In this document: positions 32,883-41,348 of the stretch, one piece after another
Layout: every line of letters begins with the position of its first letter
How positions within the stretch are numbered: position 1 is the first letter of the stretch
DNA from: Chloroflexota bacterium
GTDB taxonomy: Bacteria > Chloroflexota > Dehalococcoidia > Lucifugimonadales > JADFKI01
DNA: 64,000 nt
Direction: 5' to 3'
NCBI GenBank assembly: GCA_009840355.1
Contig: VXNZ01000005.1
Span: 1-64,000, forward strand
The notes under the pieces: model-generated
Told to the model about the DNA's origin: nothing
Database searches by the model: none
Seen by the model: the letters and a program-made list of their open reading frames with translations, nothing else
Translations under genes and position numbers: made by a program

Positions 32883-34829
32883 CTAACTCAGCTCTGCTAC
32901 GACCTGTCCCATCGACTTAGTGCCGTAGCCGCCTAGCGCATCGACTTCTGCTTTGAATGCGTCGCTGCGGATGGTTTCAAGCGCAAACTGCACATTTTCG
33001 CTATCGTAGTGTTCGCGCGGTATCACGAGGTCGTACTGCTCTGACAGCAGCGGCACGAAGTCCAGCCCCATCGCGTTTGCTGCCGACAGGATGCCCAGCC
33101 CGACATCGGCGCGCCCTCCTGCGACCGCTGCCGCAACCGCGAGATGTGTGTATTCCTCGCGGTCATAGCCGCGAATGTCGTCCGGTTCGATGCCAAGTTC
33201 GCGCAGCTTGTAGTCTAGCAAGAGCCGCGTGCCGGAGCCACGCTGCCGGTTGAGGAATGTAACATCATCTCGCGCAAGGTCGTGCAGCGCGGCGATTTGC
33301 TTGGGATTGCTGCATGGCAGAATCAGCCCCTGTATGCGCTGCACGAGATTGACCACGACCACGCTGCGCCCTTTCAGGAAGCGGCGGATGTACGACAGAT
33401 TGTACTCGCCCGTTTCTTCGTCTAGCAGGTGCGAGCCTGCCATATGCGCCTCGCCTCGCGCCAGCGCCATCAGCCCGCCCATGCTGCCCACATTCGACGA
33501 TGCAAGCGTCATCTGCGGCTTTGCCCGGCGCACATGGCTCGCTAGGAGGTCGAGCGTCATATCGTGGCTGCCGATGGCCACGACGGTATCGTCGATCGAT
33601 TCGACCGGCCGCAGAAGTTCGACGCTGACCTCCGCGCCGGCGTCCAAGCCTTCGGAGAAGCGCGGTATCTTCACGATGCCGTCCGCGCGAACAAGCGACA
33701 TTATGACACCCGCGCCGCGCATGATCGGTGATGCGACTAGTTTATCGCCGACACGACCTAGCCGAACTCGCAGAAATTCGTCCTCGCCCATAGGCGACAT
33801 TGTTTTGCGCGTGATTGTCGCTTGCGCTGCGCTTCGGACTGACGCGGGGACACCCAGCATACGCTCGACCAGAGGCTTAACGAAGAGTTCGCAGGTGAGC
33901 GCCGCTGACACGGGATAGCCGGGAATGCCCAGCACCGGCTTGCCTTGCACTACGCCAAGCGCGATAGGATGTCCGGGTCGAATTGCCGTCCCATGCACGA
34001 CGAGTTCGCCAAGCGATTCGATGACGCGCGCCGTGTAGTCTTCGCTGCCCGCAGACGAACCGGCGTTCACCAGTACGATGTCGTGTTGAGCCACCGCCGC
34101 CTTGACACCAGCAAGCAATGCGTCGAAGTCGTCCGGTATCGTCTGCCAAGTCGTCGCATCCCCGCCCCAATCGTCCACCATGCCGCCCAGAACCAGCGAG
34201 TTGAACTCAATGATGTCGCCGGGCTGTAGGTCGCCTCCCACCTGCACGAGTTCGTTGCCGGTCGGTATGACCGCCACGCTAGGCTTACGGCGCACAGGCA
34301 GCGAGGGCAGACCCGCCGCCGCGCACGCCCCCAAGTCCACCGGACGCAAAGTATGGTTCTCGGGCAGCACAAGCTCCGTCGCCACGATGTCCTCTCCAAG
34401 CGGTCGGACATGCTGATATGGCGCGGCAGGCGCTTGTATCTCCAATGTGTCGCCATCAACTTCGTGCACGACTTCAACCATAATCACCGCATCGTAGCCA
34501 TCCGGCATGGGATCACCGGTGTCGATCCAGACCGCTTGCGCTCCAACTGCGAGGTGCAGCGGGGATGTTTCAGTCGCGCCAACCGTGTCCGTGGAGCGCA
34601 CCGCAATGCCGTCCATCGCCGCCGAATCATAGTGCGGCGACGATATTTGCGCCCATATCGGTTCGGCGGTTACACGCCCTTGGGCGCTAGTGAGCGGCAC
34701 GACTTCGGACTCTGTGTGGCGTAATCCGAAAACGGCGTCTAACGCCTTGAAATAGCGGTCGAGCGCATCCTCAAGCGGAATATCGCTGAGATAGTACCGC
34801 CTGCCGTGTCTATGGGATTGGGTCGTCAA
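32883..34829 (-). CDS. MoeA-like molybdotransferase fused to a periplasmic-binding-protein-like domain
   Basis: 648 residues. Residues 1-400 are MoeA-like: ISSPHYDSAAMDGIAVRS, PDGYDAVIMVE, PLGEDIVATELVLPE, SVAVIPTGNELVQVG, NAGSSAGSEDYTARVIESLG, PVLGIPGYPVSAAL. Residues 430-648 are a PBP-like domain (pfam12727 type): DDTVVAIGSHDMTLDLLASH, FLNRQRGSGTRLLLDYKL, AGGRADVGLGILSAA, with no signal peptide. The PBP part may sense molybdate or tungstate inside the cell. Starts at TTG behind AGGA. A second, unfused moeA lies 200 bases upstream. Confidence 0.9.
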   Translation of the reverse strand: MTTQSHRHGRRYYLSDIPLEDALDRYFKALDAVFGLRHTESEVVPLTSAQGRVTAEPIWAQISSPHYDSAAMDGIAVRSTDTVGATETSPLHLAVGAQAVWIDTGDPMPDGYDAVIMVEVVHEVDGDTLEIQAPAAPYQHVRPLGEDIVATELVLPENHTLRPVDLGACAAAGLPSLPVRRKPSVAVIPTGNELVQVGGDLQPGDIIEFNSLVLGGMVDDWGGDATTWQTIPDDFDALLAGVKAAVAQHDIVLVNAGSSAGSEDYTARVIESLGELVVHGTAIRPGHPIALGVVQGKPVLGIPGYPVSAALTCELFVKPLVERMLGVPASVRSAAQATITRKTMSPMGEDEFLRVRLGRVGDKLVASPIMRGAGVIMSLVRADGIVKIPRFSEGLDAGAEVSVELLRPVESIDDTVVAIGSHDMTLDLLASHVRRAKPQMTLASSNVGSMGGLMALARGEAHMAGSHLLDEETGEYNLSYIRRFLKGRSVVVVNLVQRIQGLILPCSNPKQIAALHDLARDDVTFLNRQRGSGTRLLLDYKLRELGIEPDDIRGYDREEYTHLAVAAAVAGGRADVGLGILSAANAMGLDFVPLLSEQYDLVIPREHYDSENVQFALETIRSDAFKAEVDALGGYGTKSMGQVVAELS

Positions 34830-35029
34830 ATTGCGTTGTCCTGTTGCTAATAATACATTTATGTGGACGACTATTGCTCGGCGCTTCTTTCCAGCCTGTC
34901 GTCAGACGGCAATTCGCTGACGTATCATCGCCTGAGGTGTCGGGGAAATTCATCAAGCCCTATTTCATGCGAAGGTGATGGTCGCGCTTCACATTGCTAC
35001 AATCATCTCGTAAATCACTACCGCCGAGT
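34830..35029. other. Spacer between the two moeA genes
   Basis: Of the 200 bases, I see no clear promoter, riboswitch or repeat. The gap is large enough to hold an RNA element controlling the fused gene, but I could not recognise the Moco motif by eye. Confidence 0.3.
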
Positions 35030-36283
35030 TCAAACTAAAAACAACCGCACATCCACCGTATCGCCCGCATAAAGCCCTGACCTGTCGAGCGGTACCTTTA
35101 CGATGCCATCGGAGCGCACAAGCAGATAAATCAGGTTTGATTTGCCAAACACAGGTATGGCTTGCGCGCGACCGCTATCGTGTTCGATACGGACAGGGAC
35201 AAAGTCTTCTCGGCCTGCATCGGAAGATATGTCGCGCGTGAGCGTTGCCTCGCACGACGCCGAATTCGGCGCACTATCAATGCCGCTCATTTGATAGATT
35301 GCCGGACGAACTATCAGGTGGAAGACGATCATCGCGGAGACAGGATTGCCCGGCAGGCCGAACACGGGCTTGCCGTCCGCCAAGCCAATGACGGTCGGCT
35401 TGCCCGGCTTGATGGAAATGCCATGCACGATGACGCCCGGCTCGCCGAGGCTGTTTATCACATCCGCGGTCAGGTCGCGGCTGCTTACCGAGCTGCCGGC
35501 GGAGAACACGAGCGCATCGCAAGCCGCAAGCCCTTCAATCGCCGCGTTACGCTGCGCATCGAAATCGTCCGGTGCGAGCGCGATAGGAATCGGTTTGCCT
35601 CCTACCTGCTCCACCAGCGCGGCGATGGTGTATGTGTTGATGTCGCGAATCTGTCCAGCGCCGACTTGCGCGCCGGGCGGCACCAACTCGTCGCCGGTGG
35701 ATATTATGCCGACACGGGGCTTGCGGCACACATCAATGTGTGTGATACCCAGCGCGAGCAGACCGCCAATGTCCTGCGGTCGAATCACACTGCCTTTGGA
35801 CAAGATGACATCACCCTTGCGCACATCCTCGCCGACCTGCACAACATTCTCGCCGGGCGCAACGGCGCGCAGCACTTCAATCGCGGTCTCGTCCAGAGCT
35901 TGCGTGCGTTCGACCATAACTACGGCGTCCGCGCCTTCTGCCAGCATGCCGCCGGTATAAGCCTTCGCCACCTGCCCTACTCTGAGCCGGACATTCGCCG
36001 ATTCGCCCATCGGCACTTCGCCTACCAAGTCAAGGTACGCGGGTAAGCCTTCGCTCGCGCCGAATGTGTCCCGCGAGCGCACGGAATAGCCGTCCATCGA
36101 GGAACGCGGGAATGCCGGCAAGTCTTCGGGCGAGTGTATGTCAGCCGCCGTTACGCGCCCGAGCGACTCAGACACGGGCACGACCTCCACTCCGACCGAC
36201 GATTTCAGCATCGGCTTCAGCGCGTCGAACGCAGCGTCCGGGGCAAGCACATTGAAGAACTCGGGCATGTTAAACCCCGCCAC
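35030..36283 (-). CDS. moeA: Molybdopterin molybdotransferase MoeA
   Basis: 417 residues in the standard MoeA order: PAFPRSSMDGYSVRSRDTFG, AEGADAVVMVERTQ, VGIISTGDELVPPG, VFSAGSSVSSRDLTADVINS, GKPVFGLPGNPVSAMIVF, and a C-terminal barrel with DFVPVRIEHD and VRSDGIVKVPLDRSG. Inserts Mo (or W) into adenylylated pterin. It is the second moeA-type gene in the block and has no PBP tail. Two copies often reflect separate metal choices, for instance Mo and W, but the sequence does not decide. Confidence 0.93.
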   Translation of the reverse strand: MAGFNMPEFFNVLAPDAAFDALKPMLKSSVGVEVVPVSESLGRVTAADIHSPEDLPAFPRSSMDGYSVRSRDTFGASEGLPAYLDLVGEVPMGESANVRLRVGQVAKAYTGGMLAEGADAVVMVERTQALDETAIEVLRAVAPGENVVQVGEDVRKGDVILSKGSVIRPQDIGGLLALGITHIDVCRKPRVGIISTGDELVPPGAQVGAGQIRDINTYTIAALVEQVGGKPIPIALAPDDFDAQRNAAIEGLAACDALVFSAGSSVSSRDLTADVINSLGEPGVIVHGISIKPGKPTVIGLADGKPVFGLPGNPVSAMIVFHLIVRPAIYQMSGIDSAPNSASCEATLTRDISSDAGREDFVPVRIEHDSGRAQAIPVFGKSNLIYLLVRSDGIVKVPLDRSGLYAGDTVDVRLFLV

Positions 36284-36398
36284 TCAAGACCATAGATTGT
36301 CAGCCTTCACTTCCACACGTCTAGCAAGGTTGACGCCTTTGTTGAAAACACCCATCGTTGCCGAAATCTACGTCCACCATTGATGTGCCATCGCCTTA

Positions 36399-38021
36399 CT
36401 ACAACCCCAAGATATTCCCCTCGCCGTCCACATCTAGCGCGCGCGGGGAACCCGGCAAGCCGGGCATCGTCATGATGCTGCCGGCAATTGGGTATATGAA
36501 GCCCGCGCCGACGGATGCTCGCACGTCGTTGACCTCGAAAGTGTAGCCGGACGGCCTGCCCTTGAGGCGCGGGTTGTGCGAGATGGACAGGTGCGTCTTC
36601 GCCATGCACACAGGCAGGCTGCCCCAGCCCTGCTCTTCGTAACGGCGCAGCAGCCGGCGCGTGGACGGCGCCCAGGACACATCGTCCGCGCCGTACATCT
36701 TCTGTGCCAATGCCAACACCTTCTCGCGAATCGTGGCGTCTTCGGGGTACATATAAGTGATTTCCGGTTCGTCGCCAGAGGTCGCATCTATGACCGCCTG
36801 TGCAAGATCGACGCCGCCTGCGCCGCCCTCGGTGAACACGCGCGTGTCCACGGCGGCGAATGCGCCTGCTTCCTCGCAGCCCTTCCTGACAATATCCAGC
36901 TCCGATTCGGTGTCAGACGGGAATCTATTCAGCGCGACCACAACGGGCAAGCCGAACGAACGGATCGCGCCGATTAGATGCACCAGATTTGCCATGCCGC
37001 GCTGCACTCTTTCTTCGTTCGGCTCGTCGAGCTGACGCCTAAGCGCCCCGCCGTGCGACCGCAGCGCACGCACCGTCGCCACGATAACCGCGCCGCTCGG
37101 TTCGAGGCCATTGAAGCGCGCTTTGATGTGCATAAATTTCTCGAAGCCCAAGTCTGCGCCGAAGCCCGCTTCAGTCAGCACATAGTCGGCGTATCCGAGT
37201 GCAATTCTGTCGCCCATCACCGAGCTGCAGCCGTGCGCGATATTGCCGAATGGGCCGGCATGCACGATGACCGCCTGCCCTTCCGTAGTCTGCACGAGGT
37301 TCGGCTGAATGGCGTAGCGCAGCAGCGACATCATCGAGCCGACCGCGTTCACATCTTCCGCCGTTACGGGATCGCCGGAGTTTGTAGTGCCCACCACGAT
37401 GCGGCTGAGACGTTCGCGCAGGTTCTCGAGGCTAGACGACAACGCGAGCACCGCCATAATCTCGGACGCGGTAACGATGTCGAATCCGGACTCCCGCATC
37501 GGAGCATTTGGCGAGCCGCCAATGCCGCTGACAATTGTTCGCAGCGCCCTGTCTTCGACATCCGTCACGCGCCGCCAAGTTATGCCGGTCGGACCGAAGC
37601 CGGGAATCTGCCCGCGCTGCGCCACATTGTCCGTAAGCGCGGCGAGCAGGTTGTGCGCCGAGCCGACGGCGTGCGCGTCGCCGGTGAAGTGGATGTTTAC
37701 TTCGTCCTGCGGCTCGACTAGAGACAGTCCGCCGCCCGTACCGCCGCCCTTTATGCCGAATATCGGACCGAGCGAAGGTTCTCGCAGCGTAGCGACGACA
37801 TTCTTGCCAAGCCTGCCGAATCCTTGCGCCATGCCGACCGTCGTGGTCGTCTTGCCTTCGCCGGCGGGCGTAGGCGTGATGCCGGTTACGACAATCATCT
37901 TGCCACGCTTGCCGTCCGTGCGCTCGGCGCTCAGCGGTATCTTCGCCTTGTAATGCCCCTGCGGGATAAGCGATTGCGTGTCCAGACCGAGTTCTGCCGC
38001 AACATCCATTATTGGACGCAT
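36399..38021 (-). CDS. fhs: Formate-tetrahydrofolate ligase
   Basis: Makes 10-formyl-THF from formate, THF and ATP, linking formate with folate C1 pools. 540 residues from the ATG at 38021 (GGAG ten bases upstream); the 13-residue extension in front is not part of the family. The P-loop-like TPAGEGKTTTTVGMAQGFG is at 51-69. REPSLGPIFGIKGGG and VNIHFTGDAHAVGSAHN follow, and SDFGFGADLGFEKF-like AGFGADLGFEKFMHIKARFN in the middle. Complete, with the terminal NILGL. First gene of the formate block, whose promoter must lie in the 424 bases upstream. Confidence 0.95.
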   Translation of the reverse strand: MRPIMDVAAELGLDTQSLIPQGHYKAKIPLSAERTDGKRGKMIVVTGITPTPAGEGKTTTTVGMAQGFGRLGKNVVATLREPSLGPIFGIKGGGTGGGLSLVEPQDEVNIHFTGDAHAVGSAHNLLAALTDNVAQRGQIPGFGPTGITWRRVTDVEDRALRTIVSGIGGSPNAPMRESGFDIVTASEIMAVLALSSSLENLRERLSRIVVGTTNSGDPVTAEDVNAVGSMMSLLRYAIQPNLVQTTEGQAVIVHAGPFGNIAHGCSSVMGDRIALGYADYVLTEAGFGADLGFEKFMHIKARFNGLEPSGAVIVATVRALRSHGGALRRQLDEPNEERVQRGMANLVHLIGAIRSFGLPVVVALNRFPSDTESELDIVRKGCEEAGAFAAVDTRVFTEGGAGGVDLAQAVIDATSGDEPEITYMYPEDATIREKVLALAQKMYGADDVSWAPSTRRLLRRYEEQGWGSLPVCMAKTHLSISHNPRLKGRPSGYTFEVNDVRASVGAGFIYPIAGSIMTMPGLPGSPRALDVDGEGNILGL

Positions 38022-38445
38022 ATTTTCTATCTCCTCATATAGCCACCAGTGATATTTCAACGGAACGCGATTCGCTCAATTTCTCAATTCAGCGTCGCAA
38101 GCGCATTCTAACACACAGCGCAATACTTACACACAGACCGTCTCTGAAAGGGGCGATGTTTAGGAGAGGGCAAAACGATTCACACACAATCCCAAATACC
38201 GTGCTGTCCTGCCAATCGTCTAATCCCAGTTAGACACGACCTTGCCCACCGTCGAACAGCGTGTACACCTATGCCGCCTTTTCCAGCGTGTAATGTGACT
38301 CAGCGGAATGCCGCGCTTGTCTCAACCCGAGTTCCGAGTTCGTTTTAGGCGTGGTCTCAGGTGCCATGCCGTCGTGGTGCACAGTGGCTACTCGTCTGCC
38401 AAGCGCGCGAAACCCATCGGGATAGTTTCTCGTGTTGCCAGGCTC
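38022..38445. other. Intergenic region upstream of fhs
   Basis: 424 bases between fhs and the Memo-family gene, both on the minus strand. It should contain the promoter of the formate block. By eye I find no tRNA, no convincing riboswitch, and no repeat copy. It is moderately AT-rich and has no coding character. Confidence 0.4.
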
Positions 38446-39720
38446 TTATCCCCCGTCATACAATAACGCCCCCGCTATGGATACCAGCGAGCCGCCTTGC
38501 GCGTCTGCGGGGCATTGGTCGTAGCCCATCGATTCACCTTGCAGGTTGCTGCCCTTGCCTTGCCGGTTCAGCAATTCAAGCATAAGGTAAATGGGTGGGA
38601 TGCCGCATATTCGGCGCGAGTCCGATTCGGCGCGGGAGCGTTCAAAGAATGCCGCGCCGTCTCCGTTGCAGATCTCGGTCATTGAGTCGCCGTCTTCTGC
38701 CGCGAGCTTTGCGCGCGCTATGGCGTCGAGCGGTGCGGTGTCTCCGAATGCGGGGCCCATGTGTGCCAAGTCGCCCGCTGCGATGACCAGCGTCCGGCGT
38801 CCGGCGGTGGCATCGACTAGGTAATCTACCGTATCGTTAATTCGACGGTCGTCCCACGGATTGCCCCTGCCCGATACGAAGTGATGGAACGAGCCGCACA
38901 GCACCGGCACGACTGCGCAATCTCGTCCGTCAAGGAAGTGGTGCAGCCACACGGCGGCGAGTTCGATAGAATGCTCTTTGATGTGGTGAATCTCTTCCTC
39001 GTACGCACGCTTGCCGAGCGTATCTGCCAGACCGTCGATGATGTCCGTGTCCGTCCGCAGTGTGCCGTGCGGCGTGAAGTAGCTCTGGCGCGTGGGCGTC
39101 AGCATCCCAAGCCCGCCGGAATGGTCCGTGCCGAATATCACGACCAGCTCTATGTCGTCAAGCGATGGCTTGGCGCGCTGCCACAACTCGGCGTAAGTCT
39201 TGTGGCCGCGCTGGTAGTCGATGTGCGGGCATAGCATGCCGATAAGTTCACCGACAGCAGTCTCGTCGGCAGACACGGGCGTTTCTTCGCAGTACGCTGC
39301 CATTGTGCGGGTTAGGCGTGCTACATCGCCGGGATACACCGGACCGGCATGCGACGGCGGGCGATGCCTCGCGTCATGGTATCGCCGCATCACGTCGGCG
39401 GCAGCGTCCTGGTACGCGCCATTCTCCAACAGCAGCGCGTCGTCCATCTGCTCGATAATCTGCGCGATGACATGCTCAGGCAGCGTGTTGCCGGTGTGCA
39501 GCAGCAGGCCGGAACGTAAACCGGATATATCGCGCGTACCGTCGCACAGCGATAGCAGAGGCGCAAGCGGCTGCGGGATGAGCGCGCCGTCCTCGGCAAT
39601 GCCCAGACTGTCGTACAGGTAAATCATGCGCTGCCCTTGATAGTCCACCAATTGTGGCTCCAGCAGCCTCAACTTCGGATGTGTGGGTGCGCTTCTTGCC
39701 CGTTCGCTCGCCAAAATCAT
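38446..39720 (-). CDS. AmmeMemoRadiSam system protein B (Memo family)
   Basis: 424 residues from the ATG at 39720 (GAGGAGG just upstream). The C-terminal 300 residues are the Memo/LigB-like fold: GMLCPHIDYQRGHKTYAELW, VVIFGTDHSGG, REYKEHSIEL-like IKEHSIELAAVWLHHF, IAAGDLAHMGPAFGD, PPIYLMLELLNRQG. His and Cys residues that could bind metal are retained. The first 115 residues are an extra domain. Bacterial homologues are linked with an AMMECR1 protein and a radical SAM protein, neither present in this window. The function of the system is unproven. Confidence 0.88.
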   Translation of the reverse strand: MILASERARSAPTHPKLRLLEPQLVDYQGQRMIYLYDSLGIAEDGALIPQPLAPLLSLCDGTRDISGLRSGLLLHTGNTLPEHVIAQIIEQMDDALLLENGAYQDAAADVMRRYHDARHRPPSHAGPVYPGDVARLTRTMAAYCEETPVSADETAVGELIGMLCPHIDYQRGHKTYAELWQRAKPSLDDIELVVIFGTDHSGGLGMLTPTRQSYFTPHGTLRTDTDIIDGLADTLGKRAYEEEIHHIKEHSIELAAVWLHHFLDGRDCAVVPVLCGSFHHFVSGRGNPWDDRRINDTVDYLVDATAGRRTLVIAAGDLAHMGPAFGDTAPLDAIARAKLAAEDGDSMTEICNGDGAAFFERSRAESDSRRICGIPPIYLMLELLNRQGKGSNLQGESMGYDQCPADAQGGSLVSIAGALLYDGG

Positions 39721-40100
39721 CGCCTCCTCATCGACGCCGACTGCGCCGCACATTTCATGGCGAAACCTCGTTCGCCGCGCTGATTATAGACCAGATGTGG
39801 TGTGATGGCTATTGGGCGGCTATCGGCAAACAGCGTTGGCTATAGCTTAGGCTTGGCAATAGCTCGGAATGCCCCTACCCTAGCCTCCCCCCCACAGTGG
39901 GAAGGGAATAAACCCATCACATCTCAGATTTGCATGAAATTGGGCACGGTGCGAACTAGTAAGTAAGAATTGCCCACATGATATAATTGGCTTCCGAAAT
40001 ACAAGAAGTTGACGTTGGAACGCCTTAATTTCGGAGATACACGATGGTGACCGGACTATGACGATGGCAGAGATCGGAATAGTGCTCTCAGAGGTTTTGA
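39721..40100. other. Divergent intergenic region with prs promoter
   Basis: 380 bases between the Memo-family gene and prs, which are divergent. TATAAT at 39983-39988 is a good -10 box for prs with a leader of about 110 bases; the -35 is weak. A degenerate CCTCCCC...GGGAAGGG hairpin repeat lies at 39884-39906. Confidence 0.5.
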
Positions 40101-41063
40101 ATGGCTCTTTACGAAGACCTGAAGGTATTTAGCGGGAACGCCCATCGCAAGCTGGCTCAATCCATCTGCGCCTACTTGGACATTCCGCTTGGCATGAGTG
40201 AAGTGTTCAAGTTCAGCAACGACAACACTTTCGTCCGGATTCTCGAGAACATCCGCGAGCAGGATGTGTTCCTCGTTCAGCCCATCGCATACCCGGTCAA
40301 CGACCATATAATGGAACTGCTGATTATGATCGATGCCGCCAAGCGCGCGTCCGCAGGCAGGATCACGGCGGTCATCCCATACTTCGCATACGCCCGCAGC
40401 GACAAGAAAGACCAGCCACGCGTGCCCATCACGGCGCGGCTTGTGGCAAATCTGATAGAGACCGCAGGCGCTGACCGCGTGCTGACGCTCGAGTTGCATG
40501 CCGGGCAGATTCAGGGATTCTTCAACATCCCGCTCGACGAACTGAGCGCCATACCGGAGCTTGCGCACCACTTCCGCGACAGGCAGGTTGACAACGACAT
40601 TGTGGTGGTCGCGACGGACGCCGGCGACGCCAAGCGCGCGCGCAATCTGGCATCGCGCCTGGACGCGCCGCTCGCCATCGTTGAAAAGGTGCGCTTGGGC
40701 AACACGGAGAGCGTGGAATCGACAACACTCATCGGCGATGTACAGGGCAAAACCGCCATCATAGTGGACGACGAGATTGGCACTGGCGGCACGGTCATCG
40801 CCACGGCGAACACCATACGCAGCCGCGGCGCGCGCGACATCTACTGCTACGCCGCGCACGCAGTTCTCGCCGGCAGCGCCCCGGATGTGCTGGAAAGCAG
40901 CATCATCAAAGAACTGGTCGTTACCGACTCCCTACCTGTGCCGCCCGCCAAGATGGGCACGAAGACGAGCGTAATTTCCGTCGCGCCAATGCTGGGCGAG
41001 GCTATACAGCGCATCCATAGCGGCACATCCGTCGGCGCGATGTTCAACGGCGCCGGCGCCTAG
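40101..41063 (+). CDS. prs: Ribose-phosphate pyrophosphokinase
   Basis: Makes PRPP from ribose 5-phosphate and ATP. 320 residues. Motifs: FKFSNDNTFVRILENIREQD (substrate), VIPYFAYARSDKKDQPRVPI (the flexible loop), DRVLTLELHAGQIQGFFNIP, the KRAR-type IVEKVR lysine, and the PRPP loop IIVDDEIGTGGTV. AGAGG six bases before the ATG sets the start. Isolated; secA follows after a 285-base gap. Confidence 0.97.
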   Translation: MALYEDLKVFSGNAHRKLAQSICAYLDIPLGMSEVFKFSNDNTFVRILENIREQDVFLVQPIAYPVNDHIMELLIMIDAAKRASAGRITAVIPYFAYARSDKKDQPRVPITARLVANLIETAGADRVLTLELHAGQIQGFFNIPLDELSAIPELAHHFRDRQVDNDIVVVATDAGDAKRARNLASRLDAPLAIVEKVRLGNTESVESTTLIGDVQGKTAIIVDDEIGTGGTVIATANTIRSRGARDIYCYAAHAVLAGSAPDVLESSIIKELVVTDSLPVPPAKMGTKTSVISVAPMLGEAIQRIHSGTSVGAMFNGAGA

Positions 41064-41348
41064 TCTGACATCGCTGGCAATACTCCAATCGCACTTCACC
41101 ATATCCCTTTCCTACCCTCCCCTCTTGACGGTGGGAGGTCAGGATACGGTCGTAAGAATACTCGACTCCATCGAATTGGCGGCGGGCAAAAACGCGATTT
41201 GCCTTATAGGGTATAATGAGCGTAAGAGGTTCGCCAAACTTCGCTTGGCATACTGCCGAGGCCGCGCGTCAAGCGGGTCAACGAGCGGTTGCCGGGCATT
41301 CCTTCCGATTCGCAGGGCGGATCTCCCAACCACGGAGGCAAATCTCTC
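41064..41348 (+). promoter_or_regulatory. secA leader region with -10 box and hairpin repeat
   Basis: TATAAT at 41212-41217 gives a probable -10 element, with a leader of about 130 bases before the secA ATG at 41349. No good -35 is visible. A hairpin repeat (CCCTCCCCTCTTGACGGTGG) lies at 41111-41142, 70 bases upstream. Confidence 0.5.

Noticed and set aside
34830-35029. Moco/Tuco riboswitch between the two moeA genes
   Set aside because: The gap suits one, but I could not recognise the consensus by eye; a covariance search would be needed to claim it.
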